From: Micromonospora aurantiaca ATCC 27029
GTDB taxonomy: Bacteria > Actinomycetota > Actinomycetes > Mycobacteriales > Micromonosporaceae
DNA length: 64,000 bases
Direction of reading: 5' to 3'
Assembly: GCF_000145235.1 (NCBI RefSeq)
Contig: NC_014391.1
Location: forward strand, 3,108,001-3,172,000
Positions 1 through 8,321 of the stretch are shown here, piece by piece. Each line of letters begins with the position of its first letter. The stretch's first letter is position 1. A program made the translations under genes and the position numbers. The notes beneath the pieces are model-generated. The model saw only the letters and a program-made list of their open reading frames with translations. It was not told where the DNA came from and searched no databases.

Positions 1-1506
1 CTGCCGCACACCGTGGCCGCCGCCGCCTTCGCCTGGTTCCAGGCCGCCAACGTGGGCACGTCGGCGTACCCGATGCTCACCCTCGGCAACGCCAACCTGC
101 TGCTGGCCCACGGCAGCGCCGAGCAGATCGACACCTGGGTACGCCCGATGGTCGAGGGGCGCTTCTTCGGCACCATGTGCCTGTCCGAGCCGCAGGCCGG
201 CAGCTCCCTGGCCGACCTCACCACGCGGGCCGAGCCGCAGGACGACGGCACGTACCGGATCGTCGGCACCAAGATGTGGATCTCCGGCGGCGACCACGAG
301 CTGGCCGAGAACATCGTCCACCTGGTGCTGGCCCGCATCCCTGGCGCACCGCCCGGCGTGAAGGGCCTGTCGCTGTTCATCGTGCCGAAGGTGCTGCTCG
401 ACGACGACGGCAACCTCGGGCCGCGCAACGACGTGGTGCTGGTCGGCCTCAACCACAAGCTCGGCTACCGGGGCACCACCAACACGCTGCTGAACTTCGG
501 CGAGGGCGTGCACCGGCCGTACGGGCGGGCCGGGGCGGTCGGCTACCTGGTGGGGCAGCCGCACCAAGGGCTCGCGGTGATGTTCCACATGATGAACGAG
601 GCGCGCATCGGCATCGGGGCCGGCGCCACGGCGCTCGGCTACACCGCGTACCTGAAGTCCGTCGCGTACGCCCGCCAGCGCCCGCAGGGACGGCCGGTCG
701 CCGACAAGGACCCGACCACGCCGCAGGTGCCGATCGTGGCCCACAGCGACGTACGCCGGATGCTGCTGGCCCAGAAGAGCTACGTGGAGGGCGCGCTCGC
801 GCTGGTGCTCTACTGCGGACGGCTGCTCGACGAGCAGAAGACCGCGCCCGCCGAGGCCGACCGCGAACGGGCGCAGCTGTTGCTGGACCTGCTCACCCCG
901 ATCACCAAGAGCTGGCCGGCGCAGTGGTGCCTGGCCGCCAACGACCTGGCCATCCAGGTGCACGGCGGGTACGGCTACACCCGCGACTACGACGTCGAGC
1001 AGCACTGGCGGGACAACCGGCTCAACGCCATCCACGAGGGCACCCACGGCATCCAGGCGCTGGACCTGCTCGGACGCAAGGTCACCATGCGCGACGGTGC
1101 CGCGCTGGAGCTGCTGCTGGAGACCATCCGCGGCACCGTGACCCGGGCGTGGAAGGCGGAGGGGTTCGCCTCCGAGCTGGCCGGTCAGCTCGGCGCGGCG
1201 GTGGACCGGATCGCCGTGGTGACGCGGCGGTTGTGGGCCCCTGGTGATCCGGAGCTGGCGCTGGCGAACGCGTCGGTGTACCTGGAGGCGGTCGGGCACG
1301 TGGTGATCGCGTGGATGTGGCTGGAGCAGGTGCTGGCGGTGGAGGCCCTGGGGTCGCCGGAGGGGGCGGAGGGGGAGTTCTTGGCGGGGAAGAGGCAGGC
1401 GGCGCGGTACTTCTACCGGTGGGAGTTGCCGAAGGTGGGGGCGCAGTTCGACCTGCTGGAGGGGCTCGACCGGACGACGCTGGACATGCGGGAAAGCTGG
1501 TTCTGA
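1..1506 (+). CDS. Acyl-CoA dehydrogenase, 5' truncated by window edge
   Basis: Flavoprotein that would oxidise an acyl-CoA to the enoyl-CoA in acyl chain breakdown. The frame is open from base 1, so the N-terminal helical domain lies outside the window; about 501 residues remain. The middle domain shows MCLSEPQAGSSL followed by KMWISGG, the usual FAD/substrate strands, and IHEGTHGIQALDLLGRK near residue 345 covers the region of the catalytic Glu. About 130 further residues follow, as in the larger DmdC-like branch of the family rather than short-chain enzymes. The acyl chain used cannot be told from sequence. From about base 1240 the third codon positions switch from mostly C to mostly G, an odd change inside one gene. 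It stands alone; the next gene on the strand begins about 350 bases later in DNA of a different composition. Confidence 0.88.
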   Translation: MPHTVAAAAFAWFQAANVGTSAYPMLTLGNANLLLAHGSAEQIDTWVRPMVEGRFFGTMCLSEPQAGSSLADLTTRAEPQDDGTYRIVGTKMWISGGDHELAENIVHLVLARIPGAPPGVKGLSLFIVPKVLLDDDGNLGPRNDVVLVGLNHKLGYRGTTNTLLNFGEGVHRPYGRAGAVGYLVGQPHQGLAVMFHMMNEARIGIGAGATALGYTAYLKSVAYARQRPQGRPVADKDPTTPQVPIVAHSDVRRMLLAQKSYVEGALALVLYCGRLLDEQKTAPAEADRERAQLLLDLLTPITKSWPAQWCLAANDLAIQVHGGYGYTRDYDVEQHWRDNRLNAIHEGTHGIQALDLLGRKVTMRDGAALELLLETIRGTVTRAWKAEGFASELAGQLGAAVDRIAVVTRRLWAPGDPELALANASVYLEAVGHVVIAWMWLEQVLAVEALGSPEGAEGEFLAGKRQAARYFYRWELPKVGAQFDLLEGLDRTTLDMRESWF

Positions 1507-1856
1507 AGGACGACGCCGCGAACGAAGGCGGTGCGGATGATCGACCGGCAAGCTGTGCGCCCTGAATTCGACAACTTTTGTTCGTAAGGGCGGAGCACAG
1601 ATTGGCGGCAAATCCGAGCGCTGCGTGTCGCGCTTATTCTTGCGATGTGACTTGCAGGACCGATGCCCCCGTGCCGGCCCTCGATGGAGCGTCGTTCACA
1701 GGCTTTGCCGACGGGCCACGACTCTCGGTGACCCGCGGATTCCGGCATGAGAGCAAGCGCCGATGCTCGAACGGCAGGCCGGTAGTAGGACTCGGCGTGT
1801 CGTGTCGTGTGCGTGCCTCTGTGGCCCAACGCTTGCGGATGCGAGAGGATGAAGCG
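1507..1856. other. Composition boundary, no gene seen
   Basis: Between the acyl-CoA dehydrogenase stop and the GTG start at 1857 the DNA changes from typical GC-rich coding sequence to more A/T-rich sequence. The downstream frame is open back to 1578 but its codons there are atypical and it has no ribosome site, so it is treated as non-coding. A TATTCT at about 1633 could be a -10 element; nothing else is supported. Confidence 0.4.
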
Positions 1857-2993
1857 GTGACATTCCGCTTCTCCGACGCAGAGTTCCAGCTCGTTTGGCC
1901 GCGCACGCTGTTCAAGGCTCAGGCAGCGAAGCTGCTAAATCAGCGTGCTAGGGACAATTGGAACGAAAGCGTCGAATTGCTCCTGGAGCATGCATTCGCC
2001 GATGGTCATAACGGAGGTCCGGCCGCCGATTTCCGCAATACCATCGACAGCGACCGCACATGGGGGAGCCCTCCCTCAAGGGCGTCGTCATTGACGGCGA
2101 GGCAACAGTTCCTGCGCAACCTCCTAAGTGACGCCGATCAGCTTCATGAGGATGGATCGAGGCGACGCCCCTACTGGCGCGAGCGTAAAACGGGCCAATG
2201 CCACACGGTTGTTTTAAGTGAAGCATCGGTTATACGAGAGTTCGTTCGTCTTATCAATGAGCTTGACAGTGCGGGCTATTTCGAGAAACAATTCGGCAAG
2301 GATTGCGTCGACGATCCTCGCGACGGCGAGCCGGACGCTCTTTTTGAGCGGGAATTGGGCGTCGAGCAAGTCTGGCCTCTTAGTCAGGCTGCCCTGATCG
2401 AGGATATTGATCTGTTCTTTGACATCGTAGAGCTGCTGCACGATCATGCCTCTCTCCCGACAACGCGATGGCTGCACAATTACGCGGGCTGCGGTTGGCA
2501 CCATGCGACGTTCGAGGCAGGGCCGGGACGTATGGTCTATCGGTGGCGAGTCAACAAAATCTTGGCTCAGAGTGCCTTCGACCTCAGGCTGGCTGACGAG
2601 GGTGACGACGTCGGAAGGTTGGTCAGCGTCACTGATGATGCTCGAACTGAGCTAATGCATGCAGTTGCAAGTCGCGAGGATGGCGGCCCTGCCGATCAGG
2701 TCCGCCATGCATTAGCACTGTTTAGGCAGCGCGGGGCCGATCGAAATCAAAAACGATCAGCTATCGTTGCCCTGGCTCTTGTACTTGAGGAGCGCCGACA
2801 CAATGTCCTAGCCGATGCACTCGCAAAAAGTGACCGGGGGGCGCTTTTTGATATTGCCAATAACTTTCACGTGCGTCATCAAGACGCAAAGCAGAGGCGC
2901 GAGTACGACGATTTTTACCTTGATTGGATCTTCTGGACGTACCTGGCCACGATTGAGCTCACCAATCGCATAATCGATTCGCAAAGTGCGTGA
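1857..2993 (+). CDS. Unrecognised protein with aromatic-rich C-terminal helix (HEPN-like?)
   Basis: A 378-residue soluble protein with no family I can name with certainty. The start is a GTG at 1857 because GAGAGGA lies 7 bases upstream; an upstream-extended reading is unsupported. The N-terminal half is helical and charged, with no signal peptide or membrane segment. The last 60 residues contain FDIANNFHVRHQD, then KQ, a conserved-looking YDDFY, and the aromatic helix WIFWTYLATIEL. From memory this tail resembles a conserved C-terminal domain in proteins of mobile or defence contexts, possibly HEPN-related, but no Rx4-6H motif stands out. Codons are much richer in A/T than those of the flanking chromosome, suggesting transfer. 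It is followed 51 bases later by the nucleotidyltransferase and may be co-transcribed with it. Confidence 0.6.
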   Translation: MTFRFSDAEFQLVWPRTLFKAQAAKLLNQRARDNWNESVELLLEHAFADGHNGGPAADFRNTIDSDRTWGSPPSRASSLTARQQFLRNLLSDADQLHEDGSRRRPYWRERKTGQCHTVVLSEASVIREFVRLINELDSAGYFEKQFGKDCVDDPRDGEPDALFERELGVEQVWPLSQAALIEDIDLFFDIVELLHDHASLPTTRWLHNYAGCGWHHATFEAGPGRMVYRWRVNKILAQSAFDLRLADEGDDVGRLVSVTDDARTELMHAVASREDGGPADQVRHALALFRQRGADRNQKRSAIVALALVLEERRHNVLADALAKSDRGALFDIANNFHVRHQDAKQRREYDDFYLDWIFWTYLATIELTNRIIDSQSA

Positions 2994-3044
2994 TGGATGG
3001 TCTGCCCCTAATCTCCTACGCCGAGCCGAGATTTCTCGGAAGAT

Positions 3045-3848
3045 ATGATCGAAGGGCGGTCGAGCGTGACGCGGGAGGACGCGGTTGTCGCGCTGCTGAA
3101 GCTGGGTATAAGCAGGGAGATCATAGACGACTTCCCTGATCTTCCTAAAGACGTCGAAGGGCTTCTAGTCTATGGGAGCCAAGCGCGCGGGGATGCGGTA
3201 CCCGGTTCCGATCTGGATGCTCTCGCACTGGTGGCCAGGGCTCGTCCCACCGCTTACTCCGGGTTAGTGAGCGTCAGCTTCTATACCCTCCAACAACTGG
3301 AGTCTGGCATCGGAACTCTCTTCGGGTCACATCTCAAGCGAGACGCAAAGATTGCTTGGGACAAGCACGGTAAGTTGTCTAAGGTTGTAAGCTCGATGGG
3401 TGAGGTCGACGCGGGTCGACTTTTTTTGCGGGTGCGCGAGATGTCGACGCTATTCACTAACCTGGACTATGATCTGCCTAAGTATCTCCCGGGCCTTCTA
3501 AGGCAGGCGCGCTATTTGCTGCGCAGTTGCCTCTACGCACAATCAATAGACGTCGGCGAGCCCTGCTTCTCCGTTCGTGAGTTAGCGTACCGTCACAACG
3601 ACATGAATCTTGTACAGCTCTTGGCTTCGCGGCAGAAGGCTGACGCAGCAGCCGCCGACTTGACCGCTTGTCTGTCGTGGCTGCATAGGCTCATTGGCGA
3701 GTTCCCCCTAAGCGAGAATGGCTCTCTCGAGGCCACTGTGGTTAATGAATGGGGGCGCCCGAGCGACACACTTTCGATGGCATTCATGGCACTCGGAGCT
3801 ACAGGGAACGGATCCGACTACGCTGAAGTGGAGAAGATTCTGCTGTGA
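3045..3848 (+). CDS. MNT-type nucleotidyltransferase domain protein
   Basis: A protein of 267 residues with an N-terminal Pol-beta-fold nucleotidyltransferase domain. The signature is YGSQARGDAVPGSDLDALAL around residues 42-62: the GS motif plus the DxD pair that binds metal and nucleotide. Family members transfer an NMP to a protein, RNA or small molecule; the minimal MNT proteins act as antidotes of HEPN toxins by AMPylation. Residues 110-230 are helical, with RELAYRH, which has Rx5H spacing and could be a HEPN-like element, but this is weak. The start is ATG 3045; a GTG at 3066 with a better-spaced AGGGCGG is an alternative. The stop overlaps the next gene's GTG, so the two are translationally coupled. 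Codon use is A/T-richer than the chromosome average here. Confidence 0.78.
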   Translation: MIEGRSSVTREDAVVALLKLGISREIIDDFPDLPKDVEGLLVYGSQARGDAVPGSDLDALALVARARPTAYSGLVSVSFYTLQQLESGIGTLFGSHLKRDAKIAWDKHGKLSKVVSSMGEVDAGRLFLRVREMSTLFTNLDYDLPKYLPGLLRQARYLLRSCLYAQSIDVGEPCFSVRELAYRHNDMNLVQLLASRQKADAAAADLTACLSWLHRLIGEFPLSENGSLEATVVNEWGRPSDTLSMAFMALGATGNGSDYAEVEKILL

Positions 3849-4453
3849 ATGTCGAGGTTGCCTTCGTCGGCGACGTTCATGGGAATGTGGACGCCCTCCG
3901 AGGACTTTGCGATCTGCTGAAGTCTCGGGGTGTCCCGCACATGGTTTTCCTTGGCGACTATATCAACAAGGGACCGCAGTCTGCTGCGGTAATGCGCGAG
4001 CTGCTTGCGCAATCAGGGGCCGGTCGGGCGACCCTTCTTGCAGGCAATCATGAGTCTGTGTTGCTTGAAGCCTTCAATGCGGAGGATTTAACTGCGTTCC
4101 TCAAAATGGGAGGAGCTATGACGATCCGTTCGTATGTGAAGGGGAGAGTAGGCGCGGACGTCTTCAGAGAATTCAAAGCAAGCTTTCCAAGCGAGCACTT
4201 GGAAGCGCTACAACGTATGCCTCAGACCTACGAGACAGACGAACTGATCGCCCAGCACCTGCCGCCTCCCCTGTCTGCGAAGAAGTTCCGAATCAGCGGG
4301 CATCTTCCGGTCGGGGAACTGCCACGGGTAGGGCGCAACTTCGCGCAACTCGATACCGGCTGTGGCGATGCATCTGGTCGACTTAGCGCTCTTCTATGGC
4401 CTAGCCGCGACGTCGTCCAAGTCGATGCCAGAGGCACCCTCTTGATCGGGTGA
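3845..4453 (+). CDS. PPP-family metallophosphoesterase (ApaH/PrpE-like)
   Basis: A small calcineurin-like phosphoesterase of 202 residues. The metal-binding motifs appear in order: GDVHGN (residues 9-14), GDYINKGPQS (about 38-47), GNHE (about 68-71), then ISGH and QLDTGCG, which are the two late histidine and aspartate-containing blocks of the PPP family. The usual GDxVDRG is GDYINKG here. Family members hydrolyse phosphoproteins or dinucleoside polyphosphates; the substrate is unknown. The GTG start overlaps the stop of the nucleotidyltransferase (GTGA), so the enzymes are made together. Pairing a nucleotide transferase with a phosphatase suggests opposing modification and removal steps, which is inference. 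Confidence 0.85.
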   Translation: MNVEVAFVGDVHGNVDALRGLCDLLKSRGVPHMVFLGDYINKGPQSAAVMRELLAQSGAGRATLLAGNHESVLLEAFNAEDLTAFLKMGGAMTIRSYVKGRVGADVFREFKASFPSEHLEALQRMPQTYETDELIAQHLPPPLSAKKFRISGHLPVGELPRVGRNFAQLDTGCGDASGRLSALLWPSRDVVQVDARGTLLIG

Positions 4454-4482
4454 ACACGGATCATTCATCCAGATGATCAAGA
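4440..4482. terminator. Compound stem-loop between convergent genes
   Basis: TCTTGATC at 4440-4447 pairs perfectly with GATCAAGA at 4475-4482, and inside the loop GGAT (4458-4461) pairs with ATCC (4467-4470). The structure straddles the ends of the phosphoesterase and the DUF4062 gene, so it could act as a bidirectional terminator. There is no T tract and the outer loop is long, hence modest confidence. Confidence 0.4.
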
Positions 4483-5897
4483 ATCCACTGTGCCTCTTGC
4501 GCACCCTGCGTGTTGTGCATAGATGTGTTTAGTTCAAGGCATGCCTGTGCGTACGATTCCGCCTCAACTCGCCGTCCGGCCGAGCGGTAACACTGCGCAA
4601 GCAGCTTCAGTGCGATTGCCTCACCACGTCTGTTTCCGAGCTGGCGGTTCAGCGACAGCGCCCGCTCGCCAAACGGTAATCCGTCGTTCGGCCGGCCTTG
4701 TCGAAGACGCACTTGGGCGCCGAGCACCTCGGCGTTGGCATGTAGTGCAGTTGGAGGCATGGTGCATAGCGTCTTGATCACCTCGTCCGCATGGTCGGCT
4801 GCCATCTTCAGATTCTCTGCCCTTACCTCCAGCCTCGCGAGATTGACTAGCGATTGGCAAATATCCGGCTCGTTTCCAGTGCGTCGCCTGACCGCCAATG
4901 CATCTTCGAAGCTTCGGCGAGCCAGCTGAGGATTGTCTACTTTCGAGTATGCGAGCCCAAGTTCATCGAGAATGCGGCATCGGATCTTCTGGCCGAAAGC
5001 ATCGTTTTCGTCGAGGAGCGTTAGCGCTTGCCTAAGTCGGCCGATGGCATCGACATAACGGCCTACCCGTCGCAGTAAACCAGCTTGAGCTGCGAACGCT
5101 TCCGCCGCAAGTGGTGAATACAGGTGTGAAGCGCCATCTAGAATCTGATCTATTGCCTGCTGTGTCGATGTGTAAGCAGCATCGAAGTCGCCGTCCCTTG
5201 CCAGGAATCTAGCGTATGCCAGGTGCTCGCCTGGTCCGCCCAAGTTCGTGGCTTCTCTCAATGCGATTATCCCGGCTTCGGTCTGACCAAGATCGATCAA
5301 CTTCTCCCCTCGGAGTCGCAAGTTGGCGGCGCGCAGGACGTCACGCCCAGACGAGGGAAGCAGCTCGATATGCCGGGGAATCTTAGAAGAATTTACCACC
5401 ACCTCCCACGTCAAGAGGCGCTCCGTTAGCTTATTCCGTAGCTCGCGGGCGTCCTCTACCGCCTCGTACATTACCGAGTGGTGGCTAGACATCTGCTTTC
5501 GAAGATTCACGATCGGATCAGCGGGTGAGTCATGCTTCAAGAAGGCCGTCCATACATCCCGCATTGGCTGTTCGGCGCGGCCGAGTTCGAGTAGACCCGT
5601 GAATAGCTCTTCCTCAGTGCCGGAGGAGTATCCCCAAGGGCTACCGGGCTCGCTGCCCCACGTCCCCTTGAACATTGCCACCATGAAGTGGCTCTCGCTG
5701 ATGAGTTCGTTGATGGCCTCCTGCGGCCGCCTCGCTGTCCCTCTGACACGGTCCCACCCGACCACTTCGTAGGTGACGCTGCTATGGCCGCTTCGCCGAG
5801 TGTTGTGCTCATCAACGCAAGCGCGCACAACCTCGCGTTCGTGCTCAAGGTCGCCAGGCGACGCCAAGAAGATCCGAAACGGCAGTGCATCGACCAT
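4461..5897 (-). CDS. DUF4062 domain protein with TPR repeats
   Basis: A cytosolic protein of 478 residues. Residues 6-110 match DUF4062: FRIFLASPGDLEHER at the start, the VVGWDRV strand, then MVAMFKGTWGSEPGSPWGYSSGTEEE, whose key elements are the MFKGTWG turn and the SGTEEE helix cap. DUF4062 is a TIR/SEFIR-like fold usually placed at the N terminus of STAND-type and other signalling or defence proteins. From about residue 185 to the end there are regularly spaced helical repeats with G-x-Y/A-A pairs, typical of TPRs and suited to sensing a partner. There is no NTPase in the middle, so it is a compact sensor-effector layout rather than a STAND protein. Codons are A/T-rich like the three genes facing it. 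It is transcribed towards the nucleotidyltransferase/phosphatase pair. Confidence 0.78.
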   Translation of the reverse strand: MVDALPFRIFLASPGDLEHEREVVRACVDEHNTRRSGHSSVTYEVVGWDRVRGTARRPQEAINELISESHFMVAMFKGTWGSEPGSPWGYSSGTEEELFTGLLELGRAEQPMRDVWTAFLKHDSPADPIVNLRKQMSSHHSVMYEAVEDARELRNKLTERLLTWEVVVNSSKIPRHIELLPSSGRDVLRAANLRLRGEKLIDLGQTEAGIIALREATNLGGPGEHLAYARFLARDGDFDAAYTSTQQAIDQILDGASHLYSPLAAEAFAAQAGLLRRVGRYVDAIGRLRQALTLLDENDAFGQKIRCRILDELGLAYSKVDNPQLARRSFEDALAVRRRTGNEPDICQSLVNLARLEVRAENLKMAADHADEVIKTLCTMPPTALHANAEVLGAQVRLRQGRPNDGLPFGERALSLNRQLGNRRGEAIALKLLAQCYRSAGRRVEAESYAQACLELNTSMHNTQGAQEAQWILDHLDE

Positions 5898-6043
5898 GCA
5901 ATGGACAGTAGTGGCAGAGTTCCACTAAGCCAATCCGCCGAGCTTCTGTCGAGGCGCCAGGGCTGTCGCTTTCTTCGGTGGATGAGGATACGTGAGACAG
6001 ACGACGCGGAAGCGGCGCAAAGGGCGTCGGTGCGACCTCTGTG

Positions 6044-6619
6044 TCACGGACGCGGTGAGTTCAGCCACGCCATCGGTACGCCGCTCAAGGCAGCGTCAGC
6101 AAGACGGTGAGCGGACGTAGTCCGCAGTGCAGCCCGCGAGCTCTCGATCCACCGCTGGACGTCCGCGACTCCCTGATGCCGGTACTCGACCGCTTGGACG
6201 AGACACTCCAACTTGTCCGCGTCCCGTGCCACCACCGCCTCCAGGGTTTCGCCGGCCTCATACTCGGCGACGGCAGCGGTGATCACGTCGGCGACGGCGG
6301 GCGGGCAGTCGGCGACTTGGTCGGCGGTGACGGCTGTGTTGGGCGCGGCGGTGAGGTAGCGCTTGGCGATGTGGGGAATGTCGGTGATCCGGGTTTCCTG
6401 CGTGTCGTGCAGGACGCACAACATCGAGACTCGGGCCGGGTCGGCGCCCTCCATGGCCGCGAGCATAATGCCGATGAGCGCCGTGCGGAACGAGTGTTCG
6501 GCGATCGACTCGGGGTGCTTCACGCCGGCGAACCACCAGCCGGTACGGGCGGCGCGCTTGAGCACGCCGGCCTCGAAGATGAAGCTCATGGCCCCTGCGG
6601 CGTCCTGGTCCTCGCTCAT
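6044..6619 (-). CDS. HD-domain hydrolase (YfbR/HDDC2-like)
   Basis: A protein of 191 residues with an HD metal-dependent phosphohydrolase fold. The metal ligands are visible: His in ESIAEHSFR (about residue 41), the HD pair in CVLHDTQE (about 73), and an Asp in ARDADKLE (about 131). The closest named relatives are 5'-deoxynucleotidases of the YfbR/HDDC2 group, which remove phosphate from dNMPs; the substrate is inferred. The ATG overlaps the stop of the upstream XRE regulator gene (ATGA), so it is co-translated with it. GC content is back to chromosomal level. Confidence 0.82.
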   Translation of the reverse strand: MSEDQDAAGAMSFIFEAGVLKRAARTGWWFAGVKHPESIAEHSFRTALIGIMLAAMEGADPARVSMLCVLHDTQETRITDIPHIAKRYLTAAPNTAVTADQVADCPPAVADVITAAVAEYEAGETLEAVVARDADKLECLVQAVEYRHQGVADVQRWIESSRAALRTTSAHRLADAALSGVPMAWLNSPRP

Positions 6620-7743
6620 CTGCCCGTCCCTGTACCGGTGACTCCGTCAGCGCGGAGGCTGTAGAGGATAGACGTTAGTTCTTGTCGCGACTGCCTGGAT
6701 AGCTGGTCGCTCTCGAGCAGCATGGCGCATCGGTCGGCCAGCGTTTGCCCGGTCGCGAGGTCGTCGTGAGCGAGGCCGCGCCTGGCTACGAGCAGAGCCC
6801 AGAGGTTGTGCACGTTGAGGTCGACGAACGGGTGGCCGATGGCGAGGCGGTCAACCAGGTGCCGGAACAGCACGACTCCTCGCCAGTCTCCTAGCGCGGC
6901 GGGCATGAACGAGTCGTCGCGATGCCGGTACGGGATCTCACCGACCCAGTAGGCGGAGTAGTTGAGCGCAGCCCGCTCACAGGCATCGTCCGGGTGGGCG
7001 TGGGTGATGAAGTCTCTCAGCGGTTCCGGGTCTCCCTGGTTCGCCAGGGAAGTCACCATCGACCGCATGTCGGGCCACAGCGGTGACCAGGTGTGGAAGC
7101 GGGTGATCTGACGGGCCGTCCGGGTGGTGCCTTCGGCGAGCCATGACGCGGAGGCGCCTGTGGGATCCATGCCGGCAAGGAAGCACGCTTGCCGGTGCAG
7201 CAGGACATCCGGCTCGCGTTCGGAGGCGGAGCGTTCAGCGAGTACGCGAAGGCGTACGAAGAAGGCCTGCCTCTCGTCGGCGGGCAGGAGCGGGGCGGTC
7301 GCCACGGGGCCGCGTCGGCGGGGTGTGGGCAGGCTCCTGATGAAGGTCGGCGTCTGTCCGAGAACGCTCCAGAGGATCAGGTCGGTCAGGCGGTGCGTCA
7401 GCACCGACCAGCCGAGGGGTTGCTCGGCGATGGGGGATCGGTCCGCCTCGTCCCGGAGGAGCGCCGCAAGGATGAGGTCTGCCTCGGCGGCATCGTCGAG
7501 AGCGGCCAGCAGCTTCGTGTTCGCTCCGAGGCGTCCGAGCCGCTGGCGAATCGCAACGGCCTGACCGAATGGGACGGCGGTGAACGGCCTGCGCCCCGAC
7601 TCCCAGCTCTGAACGGTCACCCGGTCCACGTCCAGATGCGCGGCGAGTTGCTCTTGGGTGAGCGGCACGGATTCCCGAATGAGCTTCAGGAGGTAGCCCG
7701 TCACCTCGCCTCGTTGCGGCGTGGAACTGCGGTGACCTGCCAA
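6616..7743 (-). CDS. XRE-family transcriptional regulator with long C-terminal domain
   Basis: A DNA-binding protein of 375 residues. Residues 15-70 form a helix-turn-helix of the XRE/Cro type: LTQEQLAAHLDVDRVTVQSW then ESGRRPF. The rest is a helical sensor-like region with no recognised enzymatic motif and repeated Trp/Arg-rich helices. A TTG at 7743 with GGGA six bases upstream is taken as the start; a GTG at 7704 is the alternative and would still keep the whole HTH. It forms an operon with the HD hydrolase and is divergent from four tiny genes, an arrangement in which the regulator often controls both directions. The intergenic DNA carries two GTTGAC direct repeats near 7756-7770 that could be part of its promoter or binding site. 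Confidence 0.8.
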   Translation of the reverse strand: MAGHRSSTPQRGEVTGYLLKLIRESVPLTQEQLAAHLDVDRVTVQSWESGRRPFTAVPFGQAVAIRQRLGRLGANTKLLAALDDAAEADLILAALLRDEADRSPIAEQPLGWSVLTHRLTDLILWSVLGQTPTFIRSLPTPRRRGPVATAPLLPADERQAFFVRLRVLAERSASEREPDVLLHRQACFLAGMDPTGASASWLAEGTTRTARQITRFHTWSPLWPDMRSMVTSLANQGDPEPLRDFITHAHPDDACERAALNYSAYWVGEIPYRHRDDSFMPAALGDWRGVVLFRHLVDRLAIGHPFVDLNVHNLWALLVARRGLAHDDLATGQTLADRCAMLLESDQLSRQSRQELTSILYSLRADGVTGTGTGR

Positions 7744-7941
7744 CTGACATCCCTACGTTGACCGGTGGTTGACGTTTCGCCGGAAGCGGACCGCGAGGTG
7801 GCGTTCCTGATCGGCTCACTCGTACCGCTGGTGAGTCCAGTGATCGACGTCGTGATCGTAGCGTCGCAGTTACCGAACGTTCCAGATCCGGTCCGCGATT
7901 CGTGGCCGGTCGAATTCCGCTGCCCTGCGGAGGAAGCGGCG

Positions 7942-8148
7942 ATGCGGGAAAGGACACCACCGTGGAGACGAGTCACCTACGACCAGTACGTGATCGCTGC
8001 TGCAATGACGCTCGCGAGGCGGCACCGCCCGAAGTGGTCATGGCGGAAGTGGCGGTGGGTGTGCCGGTGCGGTGCGGAGCTGCCGTGCCGGAACCGTCAC
8101 CGCGTACCGATCAATCGCGGTCACTGGCCGTCGCAGGAGGACCAGTGA
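7942..8148 (+). CDS. Small basic Cys/Arg/Trp-rich protein
   Basis: A 68-residue protein starting at ATG 7942, supported by AGGAAG five bases upstream. It is strongly basic, with RRHRPKWSWRKWRWVCRCGAE in the middle; the C-x-C followed by a later Cys and His residues (CRNRHR) could bind zinc. The family is unknown to me, although small proteins of this look accompany XRE regulators in actinomycetes. Its stop overlaps the GTG of the next gene. An open frame runs further upstream to about 7765 but lacks a ribosome site. Confidence 0.6.
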   Translation: MRERTPPWRRVTYDQYVIAAAMTLARRHRPKWSWRKWRWVCRCGAELPCRNRHRVPINRGHWPSQEDQ

Positions 8149-8321
8149 GCACTGCGGAACAGGCGATCCTGGCGGTGCACGTACAGGGTCTGGACGGGAT
8201 GTGCGTGGGTTGCCGGCTGTGGTGGGCGCGGCTGACTCCGTACCCCTGCTGGCAGGTCGCGTGGGCGACCAGCCGGCAGGCGCGCGCGAGCGTCGCCCGC
8301 TTCCTGGGGGTGCGCGGGTGA
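8145..8321 (+). CDS. Tiny CxxC-containing protein
   Basis: A 58-residue protein with a very strong ribosome site, AGGAGG four bases before GTG 8145, and a GTGA overlap with the preceding stop. It contains GMCVGCRLWWARL, a CxxC pair next to a Trp pair, and a third Cys further on (YPCWQ). The C-terminal half is a basic helix ending in RFLGVRG. The function is unknown. Position in a four-gene coupled run argues that it is real. Confidence 0.62.
   Translation: MSTAEQAILAVHVQGLDGMCVGCRLWWARLTPYPCWQVAWATSRQARASVARFLGVRG

Noticed and set aside
1578..1856. Upstream extension of the 1857 gene from a TTG at 1578
   Set aside because: No ribosome site, atypical residue content, and a well-placed GAGAGGA favours GTG 1857.
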